From: PCC-6802 sp943367755
GTDB lineage: Bacteria; Cyanobacteriota; Cyanobacteriia; Pseudanabaenales; Pseudanabaenaceae
Assembly: GCA_943367755.1 (NCBI GenBank)
Contig: CALRKB020000022.1
Location: forward strand, 1-64,000
DNA: 64,000 nt
Direction of reading: 5' to 3'
Shown here: positions 25,167 to 35,700 of the stretch, piece by piece
Numbering within the stretch: the stretch's first letter is position 1
Layout of the letters: each line of letters opens with the position of its first letter
Translations under genes and position numbers: made by a program
The notes under the pieces: generated by a model
The model's database searches: none
What the model saw: only the letters and a program-made list of their open reading frames with translations
What the model was told of the DNA's origin: nothing

Positions 25167-28100
25167 TTTGGTTTCCTCGATTAATAGTCTGGGATGCTGC
25201 GAGACAAACTTGGAGCTTGTCAGCTAAAACTAGAACGTTGGGTTTGGTCACCATCGTGTGGTGGTCGCCAGGGATCCAGTGAACGTCTACTCCTTTAGTG
25301 GCCAACTTTTGCCAACCAGCGATCGCTTCTAAAGAATCTGACGCTATCCCTCCCTCAGCAAGGAAGAGATCGACTTTGCCGCCATAGAGCTGAGGATTGT
25401 AGTCATTGGCAGCGAGGATGTGACCTTTGAATACCTGGAGGAGTCTTTGAGCTTGAACGACATCCAATTCAGGCGGGATTCCCAAGATCGCACCATTTTT
25501 GCGTGCGAGTAACTCTTCGAGAAAATCCACATCGTCGGCTTCATTTAATTCTTCGTATTCGGTAAACGGCGATGTATCTAGCAATACGATCGAAGATACT
25601 TCCTGTCCTTGAGCTTGGAGTTGCTGGGCAATCTCGAAGGCCACCAGCCCACCGAAACTCCAGCCACCAATCTGGTAGGGCCCCTGTGATTGAACAGTCT
25701 GCATCACTTGGATGTAATAAGCTGCCATGTCTTCCACCTTGGTGTGCAGATGCTGTTCCTCATCCAAGTCTAGGGATTCTAGTCCGTAGACTGGTTGGTC
25801 TGGGTCTAAATTACGCGCTAACTCCAGATAGGAGAGCACGGTGCCACCGCCGGGATGGACGAAAAATAAAGGCGGTTTGGTGCCATCGGGATGGAGTGGC
25901 ATTAAAGTGGATAGGAAAGGAGAAGCTGTGGTAGTGGAGCGAATAATCTGTGCCAGATGTGCGATTGTTGCCCCTTGAAAGAGGGTGGCGAGGGAGAGCT
26001 TCTTGCCAAATTGCTGCTGAATTCGTGCCATCAAACTTACTGCTAAAAGCGAATGACCGCCGAGGTTAAAAAAGTTGTCTCGAACACCGATTGGACTTAC
26101 ATGTAGCACCTCTTCCCAAATCTGCATTAATTGGAGTTCTAGGGCATCACTAGGGGGCACAAAGGTATCGCTAGTTCCCAGATCTGGTACGGGTAGAGCT
26201 TTGCGATCGACTTTGCCATTGGGAGTGAGAGGGATCCGATCTAGAAAGACAAATGCCCCAGGTACCATATAATCTGGTAGTTTGTGGTTGAGGAAATCGC
26301 GCAAGTAGTTAATTGTCAGTGCTTGGTTAGAGACTATATAGGCGACTAAATACTTATTTCCTGGTTTATCTTCTCTATCGATAACTTTTACTGCTTGGAT
26401 ATCAGGATGTTGTGTCAGTACTGCTTCAATTTCTCCCAACTCAATGCGGAAACCGCGAATCTTTACCTGGTAATCGATCCGACCCAGGAATTCGATATTA
26501 CCGTCGGGAAGATAACGGGCATTATCCCCAGTTTTGTATAAGTGGGCAGATATAGTGGGATTAAATGGATTGTCTATGAAAGCTTGCCGTGTGAGTACCA
26601 GATCGTCCAAATAACCGCGTCCGACCCCAGCCCCACCAACATAGAGTTCGCCTGCTACACCAATTGGAACGGGTTGTAGTTGCATGTCGAGGATGTATAG
26701 TTGGGTATTTGCGATCGGACGACCGATTGGTAGATTGAGGATTTCCGGTGCTGGTGCTCGATCGATTGGATAATGAGTGACATCATCGGAACATTCCGTC
26801 GGACCATAAGCATTCAGCATGGGAATCTTGGGATAGTATTCTAACCACTGACGGCATAACTGGGGTGGTAATGTTTCACCCGTGAGTATTAACCACCGCA
26901 AAGATAGTCTCGGTAGGCTTGTACTGAGTTCGATGTATTGGAGGATCGCCCGTAACAGGGAGGGAACAATCTCTAGAATGGAAATATGCTGGTGCTCTAC
27001 GAAGGAGAGTAACTGAGCTGGGTCGGCAGCAGTTTCGGTACTGACAATCTCGACTCTTGCGCCGACTAGCAAGGGAATCAGAAACTGCCAAATACTAATA
27101 TCAAAGGTTTGAGCGGCTGTTTGGGCGACGATATCATGAGCAGTTAATCCCAAATCTTTCACTTTTGCATATAAATGATTCAACATTCCCTGATGTTCGA
27201 GCATCGCTCCTTTGGGCTTTCCGGTGGAGCCAGAGGTGTAAATAACATAAGCCAGGTTGGACGGAGAACAGCGAACAGGTAGGTTTTCACTGGAGTAATA
27301 TTCTGTATTGAGCTGATGGAAATCTATCAATTGTGGTGAATTATCGAGGCTATTAGCGATCGCTGCCAACATTGATGTCCAAGAGCTAGATGTCAAGATT
27401 AACGACACTTGACTTTGTGATATTACTTGCTGAATGCGTTCGGCTGGGTGATGGGGATTGAGCGGCAGGTATGCCCCACCCGCTTTAAACACTGCCAACA
27501 TTGCGGTGAGGAAGTCGGGATTGCGATCGCTCACCAAAGCCACGATCGTTTCCGCACCCACACCCAGCTCCACTAAATGTCTTGCCCATTGATTCGCCCG
27601 GACGTTTAATTGTTGATAGGTGAGGTGTCGATCTCCAAAGCTAACCGCGATCGCATCGGGAGTGCGGGCAACTTGCGCTTCGAATAACTGTGGGAAACAC
27701 CGATCTAAGGGATAATCAGCTTGAGTTTGATTCCATGTTTCAACGATTTGCTGCTGTTCGATCGCACTCAAGATAGGTAATTGGGCAACTCGCTGCTGAG
27801 GATTAGCAACAATACTTTCAAGCAAAGTCTGAAAATTGACTGCCAGGCGCTCGATGGTACTGCGATCGAACAAATCCGTCTTGTATTCCCAACCGCACAC
27901 CAATCCTGACTCTGATGATTGAATGGATAGTGTGAGATCGAACTTAGCATTAATATTCTCTAACTCTAGGGGCTCAATCTGGAGTCCAGGTAGTTCCAAT
28001 TTGCCGCTTGGTGTATTCTCCATTTCAAACATCACCTGAAACAGGGGTGAATAGCTCAGAGAACGCTCTGGCTGCAGTTCTTCGACTAATTTCTCGAAAG

Positions 28101-29310
28101 GTAAATCCTGGTGTTCGTAAGCCCCCAAGGTCATTTCCTTCACTAGTTCAAGCAGTTCATGGAAAGTCGGATTTTCTTCGAACTTGACACGTAGCGCTAG
28201 CGTATTGACAAAAAAACCAATTAAGGATTCAACTTCTCTACGGTTGCGGTTCGCGATCGGCGAACCAATGACGATATCGTCTTGTCCGCTGTAACGGGAA
28301 AGTAGCGCCGCAAATGCAGCGAACATAGTCATAAACAGAGTCGCACCGGATTGTTGGCTGAGCCTATTGAGTTGCTGGCTTAATCCGTGATCGAGTGGAA
28401 ATTCAACGAAACTACCGACAAATGTCTGAACTGATGGGCGGGGGCGATCGGTAGGTAATTCCAATAGGGGAGGTGCCGCAGCTAACAGTTCTTTCCAAAA
28501 GTTGAGTTGTTTTTGGAGGATATCTCCAGTCAGCCATTGCCTTTGCCAGCACGCAAAGTCCGCATATTGAATGGGTAAGGATGGTAAATGAGCGGGTTCG
28601 CCCGCACAGGAAGATCGATATAGCTCGGACAACTCAGCGATAAATACGCCCATCGACCAACCATCAGAAATAATGTGGTGCATGGCGATTAGCAATACAT
28701 GAGATGTTTCAGATAACCGGAGTAAGGTAACTCGGAGCAAGGGAGCCACGGAGAGATCGAAGGCTTGCTGAGACTCAGCGATCGCTAATTGTTTCACTTG
28801 TTCGGATTGTTCTGGCTCTGGCAAGTGTTGTAAATCTATGACTGGGAGTGCGATCGTGGTATCGCTAGCGATCGCCTGGACGGGGGCATCATTCACTAAC
28901 TTGAAGCTAGTCCGCAGCACTTCATGGCGACGCACAATTTCTCGGACAGCCATCTCTAGCGCAGTAACATTCAGAGAACCAAAGAGGCGCAGGGAAACAG
29001 GGATATTATAAGTAGCACTCGCTCCTTCTAAGTGATCGAGGAACCACAGTCGAGATTGCGCAAAGGATACGGGTAAATCTTGGTTTCGCTGAATTGGGAT
29101 AATAGAATCGCAAGTAGAATTAACCTCCAGATTACTTTGCTGGAGAAAGTTGATAACCTCTGCTTTCCGTTCAGCCAGTTCAGCGCGTATTTCAGTTGTC
29201 AACGCTCCTTTAGGTGCATTACAGCGCAAGCGAATTTCATCTTGACTCTCCAGCCATAATTTGATGTCTGAATTAGCTAAGTTAGATAAGAATTCTTCAA
29301 TGGTTTTCAT
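25159..29310 (-). CDS. NRPS, terminal module: TubC docking-C-A-PCP-TE
   Basis: A 1383-aa synthetase. Residues 1-58 are a TubC-type N-terminal docking domain (LANSDIKLWLESQDEIRLRC). About 70-505 is an LCL-type condensation domain (HHIISDGWS, first His 211). About 530-1030 is an adenylation domain whose pocket residues read D-I-W-E-I-T-A-D-D plus the invariant Lys, a code linked to 2,4-diaminobutyrate and, by chemistry, 2,3-diaminopropionate. About 1055-1120 is a carrier domain (LGGHSLLA, Ser1087). About 1140-1375 is a type I thioesterase (GGWSFGG, Ser1218; HH in PGDHHTMV). There is no epimerase. It adds the last residue and releases the peptide. It is read after the C-A-PCP gene, 69 bp apart. 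Confidence 0.94.
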   Translation of the reverse strand: MKTIEEFLSNLANSDIKLWLESQDEIRLRCNAPKGALTTEIRAELAERKAEVINFLQQSNLEVNSTCDSIIPIQRNQDLPVSFAQSRLWFLDHLEGASATYNIPVSLRLFGSLNVTALEMAVREIVRRHEVLRTSFKLVNDAPVQAIASDTTIALPVIDLQHLPEPEQSEQVKQLAIAESQQAFDLSVAPLLRVTLLRLSETSHVLLIAMHHIISDGWSMGVFIAELSELYRSSCAGEPAHLPSLPIQYADFACWQRQWLTGDILQKQLNFWKELLAAAPPLLELPTDRPRPSVQTFVGSFVEFPLDHGLSQQLNRLSQQSGATLFMTMFAAFAALLSRYSGQDDIVIGSPIANRNRREVESLIGFFVNTLALRVKFEENPTFHELLELVKEMTLGAYEHQDLPFEKLVEELQPERSLSYSPLFQVMFEMENTPSGKLELPGLQIEPLELENINAKFDLTLSIQSSESGLVCGWEYKTDLFDRSTIERLAVNFQTLLESIVANPQQRVAQLPILSAIEQQQIVETWNQTQADYPLDRCFPQLFEAQVARTPDAIAVSFGDRHLTYQQLNVRANQWARHLVELGVGAETIVALVSDRNPDFLTAMLAVFKAGGAYLPLNPHHPAERIQQVISQSQVSLILTSSSWTSMLAAIANSLDNSPQLIDFHQLNTEYYSSENLPVRCSPSNLAYVIYTSGSTGKPKGAMLEHQGMLNHLYAKVKDLGLTAHDIVAQTAAQTFDISIWQFLIPLLVGARVEIVSTETAADPAQLLSFVEHQHISILEIVPSLLRAILQYIELSTSLPRLSLRWLILTGETLPPQLCRQWLEYYPKIPMLNAYGPTECSDDVTHYPIDRAPAPEILNLPIGRPIANTQLYILDMQLQPVPIGVAGELYVGGAGVGRGYLDDLVLTRQAFIDNPFNPTISAHLYKTGDNARYLPDGNIEFLGRIDYQVKIRGFRIELGEIEAVLTQHPDIQAVKVIDREDKPGNKYLVAYIVSNQALTINYLRDFLNHKLPDYMVPGAFVFLDRIPLTPNGKVDRKALPVPDLGTSDTFVPPSDALELQLMQIWEEVLHVSPIGVRDNFFNLGGHSLLAVSLMARIQQQFGKKLSLATLFQGATIAHLAQIIRSTTTASPFLSTLMPLHPDGTKPPLFFVHPGGGTVLSYLELARNLDPDQPVYGLESLDLDEEQHLHTKVEDMAAYYIQVMQTVQSQGPYQIGGWSFGGLVAFEIAQQLQAQGQEVSSIVLLDTSPFTEYEELNEADDVDFLEELLARKNGAILGIPPELDVVQAQRLLQVFKGHILAANDYNPQLYGGKVDLFLAEGGIASDSLEAIAGWQKLATKGVDVHWIPGDHHTMVTKPNVLVLADKLQVCLAASQTINRGNQND

Positions 29311-29379
29311 ATATTCATTCTGTAATGTTATTTTGAACTGCTGAGGCTAGTGGTTAGATAATGCATCTCGCTATCTTTT

Positions 29380-32300
29380 CTATATTTCGATTTCTTCGCG
29401 ATCATCCACGCGATCATCAGAATTGATTTGAAGCTTCTCGATGGTCGATCTCATCTTATCGATGTTCTTAGCTAGTTCTGCGACAGTAGGCAATTCAAAT
29501 AAGCGACGCAGTGGCAGTTCTACCCCAAACAGCGCGCGTAGCCGGGATGCGATTTGAGTGGCAAGGAGGGAATGTCCGCCTAGTTCGAAGAAGTTATTAT
29601 GGATCCCTACTTTGGGTATGTTTAGAACTTCCACCCATAGTTTGGCTAATTCTGTTTGAGTAGGCGTGGCCGGAGGGACAAAATCACCGATCAGGCTGAG
29701 TTCTAGATCTGGCATAGGTAGAGCATTTCTGTCTACTTTCCCGTTGGGGGTGAGAGGAATAGCATCTAGAAACACAAATGCTCCTGGCACCATGTAGTCC
29801 GGGAGTTTCTGTTTGAGAAAATCGCGTAAGTCGCTAGTTACCACTCCTGGACTTACCACAGCGTAAGCAGCTAGATATTGATTCCCTGGCCGCTCTTCTC
29901 TGGCAATAACTGTCGCTTCCCTCACTTGAGGATGTTGATGCAGTATCGCCTCAACTTCTCCTAACTCAATCCGAAAACCACGAATCTTCACCTGGTAGTC
30001 GATGCGACCCAGAAATTCGATGTTTCCATCGGGGAGATAACGTGCTCGATCGCCAGTTTTATACAATCGTTCGTCCACTGACCGAGACAAGGGACTAGGC
30101 ATAAAGGCTTGCTGGGTTAGCTCTGGGGCATTCAAATAACCGCGTCCAACACCGGCACCGCCTACGTAGAGTTCGCCTGCTACACCGATTGGTACGGGTT
30201 GTAACTGTCGATCGAGAATATATAATTGGGTATTTGCGATCGGTCGTCCGATCGTTAGATTCAGGATTTCGGCTGGAGGTGTCTCATAAATTGGATAATG
30301 AGTGACATCATCGGAACATTCCGTCGGCCCATAGGCATTCATCATCGAGATACTGGGATAATGCTCGAACCACTGACGGCATAACTGGGGTGACAAAGCT
30401 TCTCCCGTCAGCAATAACCACCTCAAACTAGACATTGCGGGTAGTATAGCTCCGTCTTCTATTTGCTGAAGCAACATCCGTAATAAGGATGGTACGATCT
30501 CTAGAATGGAAACTTGCTGACGTTGAACTAGCGAGAGTAACTGAGCTGGATCTGTGGCAATTTCGGTAGGGATAATCTCAACTGTGCCACCGACTAGCAG
30601 AGCGACGAGAAACTGCCAAATACTGATATCAAAGGTTTGGGATGCAGTTTGGGCGATTATATCATTAGCGCTCAAATTTAAATCCATCACTTTCGCATAC
30701 AAATGATTCAGCATCCCACGATGTTCGAGCATGGCTCCCTTGGGTGTTCCGGTGGAGCCAGAGGTATAAATTACATAAGCTAAACTATTTGGGGCAGAGC
30801 GGATTGGGAGGTTGTCAATTGAATAATCTAGCTGCTCTAAACCTTCGATGCATACCAATTGAGATGTGGTTTCCAATTTGTCAACGATTGGAGAAATTAC
30901 CGATTCCCACTGCGGCTGGACTAATACCAATGGCACTTGACTTTGTGATAATACTTGCTGTATCCGTTCTGCTGGATGATCGGGATTCAGCGGGAGATAT
31001 GCCCCACCTGCCTTGAATATTGCCAGCATCGCCGTCAAGAAATCAAGATTGCGATCGCACATTAAGGCGACGATTGTTTCTGCTCCCACACCCAATTCCA
31101 CTAAATGTCGCGCCCACCGATTCGCACGAGTATTTAATTGCTGGTAGGTTAGCTGTTGGTCTCCAAATACTACCGCGATCGCATCTGGAGTAGACTCTAC
31201 CTGTTGCTCGAATAACTGGGGGAAACACTGCTCTAAGGGATAGTCAGCTTGAGTATTATTCCAATCGCTAAGTAGCTGCTGTTGTTCGATCGCACCCAAG
31301 ATCGGTAATTGGACAACTCGCTGGTATGGGTTAGCGACAATACTTTCAAGTAATGTTTGGAAGTTGATTGCCAGCCGCTCGATCGTTCCGCGATCGAATA
31401 GGTCGCTGTTATATCCTAGTTCCCCAGCCAATCCCGTTTTGGTTTCTGCCATCGACAGAAATAGATCGTTTTGGGTAGAGAGATCTTCTAGCTCCAGTGG
31501 ATTGAGCGTCAGCCCTGGGAGTTCCAATTTCCCCAGCGGGGCATTTTGCAAGACGAACATCACCTGAAATAGTAGCGCATGGCTGAGAGATCGCTCTGGC
31601 TGAAGTTCCTCGACCAGTTTCTCTAGGGGAAATTCTTGGTGGTCATAAGCTCCCAAAGTCATTTCTTTGACTCGTTCTATTAGCTCCAGAAAAGTAGGAT
31701 TGCCTTGCAATTGAGTTCGTAGGGCTAAAGTATTAATAAAACAGCCAATCAGAGACTCGACTTCGCTATGGTTGCGGTTGGCAATGGGCGAACCAATGAC
31801 GACATCATCCTGACCGCTATAACGGGAAAGTAAAGTCGCAAATGCAGCCAATAGAATCATAAATAAGGTCGAGCCAGACTTCTGGCTCAGTTGCTTGAGT
31901 TGCTGCGTTAATTCCCAATCGATGTGGAAATATTTGGTGCCACCTTTAAATGTCTGAATTGATGGGCGGGGGCGATCGGTAGTGAGGGTTAAAAATTTGG
32001 GCGCATCCGCCAATTGTTGTCGCCAGTAGTTGAGTTGAGTTGCCATTACCTCACCAGTCAGCCATTGTCGCTGCCAATCAGCAAAATCAGCATATTGAAT
32101 TGGGAGTTTGGGAAGTCGCAAGGGACTATTCGCTGCGAAACCTTCATAGAAACTTCCCAGTTCTCGAAACAGGATGCCCACCGACCAACCATCAGCAGCA
32201 ATGTGATGCATTACCAAGAGGAGGATGTGTTCCGCTTCGTTCAAGCGCAGCAAAGTAGCCCGCAACATCAAATCCGCAGCCAAGTTAAACGGTTGCTGGG

Positions 32301-32733
32301 GTTCCGTGCTTAAAATTCTTTGCACTTCAACTTCGCGATCATGATCGAACAACTGACTGAGATCGATTTCTGTTAGTTCTACCGACTGTCCTTCAGTAAT
32401 TACTTGAAATAAATTCCCATCAACTGAAGCAAAAGCAGTTCGCAGCGCTTCATGGCGATCGATGATCGCATTGAGGGTTTGGCTCAGTGCCTCTACATTC
32501 AAGTTCCCATGCAATCGCACCGCGATCGAGATATTGAAAGGGATATTCGGCTCCAATTGATTCAAGAACCATAATCTTTGCTGAGAAAAAGACAGGGGAG
32601 CAGGATCTGAACTTTGTCTAGGGATAATTTTGGATTTTTTTGCTCCAAGATCGACTTTCTTGATCAGACGTTCTTGTAAGAGGGCGAGCTTTTCAGGAGA
32701 GAGATTAGCGATGCGTTGATTGAAGTTACTCAT
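29380..32733 (-). CDS. NRPS, module 3: C-A-PCP
   Basis: A 1117-aa single-module synthetase. About 45-480 is an LCL condensation domain (HHIAADGWS, first His 176). About 500-1000 is an adenylation domain with pocket D-I-W-E-L-T-A-D-D plus Lys, the diaminobutyrate/diaminopropionate type. About 1025-1090 is a carrier domain (LGGHSLLA, Ser1055). The acidic C-terminal tail (DDRVDDREEIEI) is a plausible partner for the TubC docking domain that opens the next protein. The carrier serine and C-domain histidines are intact. It lies between the two-module and the terminal NRPS genes, with 59 and 69 bp gaps. Confidence 0.94.
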   Translation of the reverse strand: MSNFNQRIANLSPEKLALLQERLIKKVDLGAKKSKIIPRQSSDPAPLSFSQQRLWFLNQLEPNIPFNISIAVRLHGNLNVEALSQTLNAIIDRHEALRTAFASVDGNLFQVITEGQSVELTEIDLSQLFDHDREVEVQRILSTEPQQPFNLAADLMLRATLLRLNEAEHILLLVMHHIAADGWSVGILFRELGSFYEGFAANSPLRLPKLPIQYADFADWQRQWLTGEVMATQLNYWRQQLADAPKFLTLTTDRPRPSIQTFKGGTKYFHIDWELTQQLKQLSQKSGSTLFMILLAAFATLLSRYSGQDDVVIGSPIANRNHSEVESLIGCFINTLALRTQLQGNPTFLELIERVKEMTLGAYDHQEFPLEKLVEELQPERSLSHALLFQVMFVLQNAPLGKLELPGLTLNPLELEDLSTQNDLFLSMAETKTGLAGELGYNSDLFDRGTIERLAINFQTLLESIVANPYQRVVQLPILGAIEQQQLLSDWNNTQADYPLEQCFPQLFEQQVESTPDAIAVVFGDQQLTYQQLNTRANRWARHLVELGVGAETIVALMCDRNLDFLTAMLAIFKAGGAYLPLNPDHPAERIQQVLSQSQVPLVLVQPQWESVISPIVDKLETTSQLVCIEGLEQLDYSIDNLPIRSAPNSLAYVIYTSGSTGTPKGAMLEHRGMLNHLYAKVMDLNLSANDIIAQTASQTFDISIWQFLVALLVGGTVEIIPTEIATDPAQLLSLVQRQQVSILEIVPSLLRMLLQQIEDGAILPAMSSLRWLLLTGEALSPQLCRQWFEHYPSISMMNAYGPTECSDDVTHYPIYETPPAEILNLTIGRPIANTQLYILDRQLQPVPIGVAGELYVGGAGVGRGYLNAPELTQQAFMPSPLSRSVDERLYKTGDRARYLPDGNIEFLGRIDYQVKIRGFRIELGEVEAILHQHPQVREATVIAREERPGNQYLAAYAVVSPGVVTSDLRDFLKQKLPDYMVPGAFVFLDAIPLTPNGKVDRNALPMPDLELSLIGDFVPPATPTQTELAKLWVEVLNIPKVGIHNNFFELGGHSLLATQIASRLRALFGVELPLRRLFELPTVAELAKNIDKMRSTIEKLQINSDDRVDDREEIEI

Positions 32734-32792
32734 GGTTGGTTTAGTAGGGGAGAATAGAGAAGATTAAAGATTGAAGATCGAAGATTGAATTG

Positions 32793-35700
32793 TTAATTGT
32801 TAATTGTTAATTCCATTTCTTCTAATTCAGCTAAAATGCGATCCATTTCATCTTGGTCTGTGTCCTCAGCTAAGTGCTCGACGACAGCGATCGCTAGATC
32901 TGCGATGGTTTGCTTTTCAAACAGCGATCGCAATGGCAGTTGTACTTGCAATGAATCCTGGATGCGGGAAATAACTTGAGTTGCTAGCAGAGAGTGTCCG
33001 CCCAACTCGAAGAAGTTGTGGTAAACACCAACCTGCTCTAGTCCGAGGATTTCTGCCCAAATTGTTGCGAGTATTTCTTCTACTCCAGTACGGGGCGCTA
33101 CTACATTTGGATCTAATACGGATTGAGCTTGTTCTAGGTTTGCTAGTGCTTTCCTGTCTATCTTACCGTTGGGAGTCAAAGGTAGAGACTCCAGCATCAC
33201 AAAAGCTGAGGGAATCATAAATTCAGCTAGGCGATCGCTCAGGAAATTCCGCAATTCGCTGGTAGAAATTAGTTCTGTACTGGGAACGATATAAGCGACT
33301 AAACGCTTCCCACCAGATTGGTCAATTCTGGCAACTACTACTACTTCCCGCACTTGGGGATGGAGACTCAACACCGCTTCTACTTCTCCCAATTCAATGC
33401 GGAAGCCGCGAATCTTCACCTGTTGGTCGATTCGACCGAGAAACTCAATATTGCCGTCTGGTAAATAGCGAACTAAATCACCGGTTTTATAGAGTCGTCC
33501 AGAGTAGTCTTGACTAAAGGGATTAGGAATAAATTTCTCAGCAGTTAATTCTGGATGATTCAGGTAGCCTTGGGCCAAACTAATACCTCCAATATGCAGT
33601 TCTCCAGGAATCCCAATTGGAACTGGTTGGAGGTGGCGATCTAGAATGTAGGTTTGGATATTATTGATCGGTTTGCCGATGGGCGGTGGTGATTTAGTAT
33701 CAGTGCTATCGGTGCAAATAGCTGTTGTCGCACACACCGTCGATTCTGTCGGCCCGTAACCATTGAGAAAACGTCTTCCCTTCGACCATTGCGCCACCAA
33801 ATCAGGAGGACAGGCTTCTCCCGCCACAATAATCGTGCGCAAGTCTGGATACTCACCACTTGGCATTGCCGCTAATGCGGAAGGAGAGAGGGTGACGTGG
33901 GTAATTTTGCGATCGCGCAGCAGATTCATCAGATTTGTCCCTGGAAGTAGGGATTCGCGGGTGTCTAGATACAGCGTAGCGCCAGCACATAGAGACATCA
34001 CTACTTCCGAAATCGAAGCATCGAAGCTAAACGAGGCAAATTGCAGCACGCGGCTATTGGGATGTACGTCGAAGATGCGAATCTGAGCGAGAGCAAGGTT
34101 GCATAATCCCTGATGGGCAACGAGGACACCTTTCGGTTTGCCTGTAGAACCTGATGTATAAATCACATAGGCTAAGTTGTGAGGTTTTACCCCGCAGATC
34201 GGATTAGTATTTCGCGCCCGCGAAATTACACCCCAGTCTGTATCCAGGCAAACTGTTGGGACGGAGCGATCGGGTAAACTTGCCACCAATTTCGCTTGCG
34301 TCAGCAGCACCTCCACCTGGGAATCCGACAGCATGAAACTCAATCGATCTTGGGGATAGGCTGGATCTAGTGGCACATAAGCACCACCCGCCTTGAGAAT
34401 TCCCAACAGTCCAACAATCATTTCTAGGGAACGCTCGACACAGATTCCAACTAATACCTCCGGTTTCACTCCCAAGATTTTCAAGTAGTACGCCAGTTGA
34501 TTCGCTCGATCGTTCAATTCGCGGTAAGTCAGTTGTGCGTTCTCAAACTGGACAGCGATCGCGTCTGGGGTCTTTTCGACCTGTGCTTCAAACAATTGAT
34601 GGATACATTTATCCTGGGGATAATCTGTTTGGGTGGCGTTCCAGTCAATCAGTAACTGCTGCTGTTCCGCAGTACTTAGCAGTGGTAATTGGGCGACTCG
34701 CTGTTGGGTATTAGCAACAATTCCTGAGAGTAAAATCTGAAAATGCCTTGCCATCCGCTCGATCGTCGCTGGATCGAATAAGTCGCGATTGTAAATCAGT
34801 TCTCCAGTCAGTCCTGCTGCTGTTTCCTCCATCTGCAATGTCAGATCGAACTTGGCATTGACGTGCTCCATTTTAAAGGGAGTCATGGTTAAATCTGAAA
34901 GTTCCAGTTTCCCTACTGGAGCATTCTGCAAGACGAACATTACCTGAAACAAGGGGGTATAACTGAGGGAACGCTCTGGCTGCAGTTCTTCCACAAGTTT
35001 CTCGAAGGGCAGATCTTGATGTTCGTATGCGGCCAAAGTCATTTCCCGCACTCGTTCTAGCAGTTCGGCAAAGGTCGGATTGCCATCTAGCTGCGTGCGC
35101 AAGACCAGGGTATTAACAAAAAATCCAATCAAGGATTCGATGCCGCTGTGATTGCGATTGGCGATTGGGGAACCGATCGCGATATCTTCTTGACCGCTAT
35201 AACGCGAAAGTAAAGTCGCAAACGCTGCTAGCAAAGTCATAAATAGGGTTGCACCCGATCGCTGTGACAGAGTTTTAAGCTGCTGGGTTAACTCGCGATC
35301 GAGTTGAAAAGCTACACTAGCCCCTTGAAATGTCTGTATCGAAGGGCGAGGTCGATCGGTGGGGAGTTCCAGCAACGGGGGGACCGCATCTAATTGGTAT
35401 TTCCAGTAATCGAGGTGAGTTTGGAGTACTTCCCCGGTCAACCATTGGCGCTGCCAACGAGCAAAGTCAGCATATTGGATTGGCAACTCAGGTAATTCGA
35501 CAGGTTTCCCAGCACAGAAACCCTGATACAGCGTAGATATCTCATCAATAAATATGCCCATCGACCAACCATCAGAAATAATGTGGTGCATGGTGAGGAG
35601 CAGCAGATGGGATTTTTCTTCCAATCGTACCAACGTAACTCGCAGCAAGGGAGCCATGCCTAGATCGAAGGTTTGCTGCGACTCCGTGATCGCAAACCGT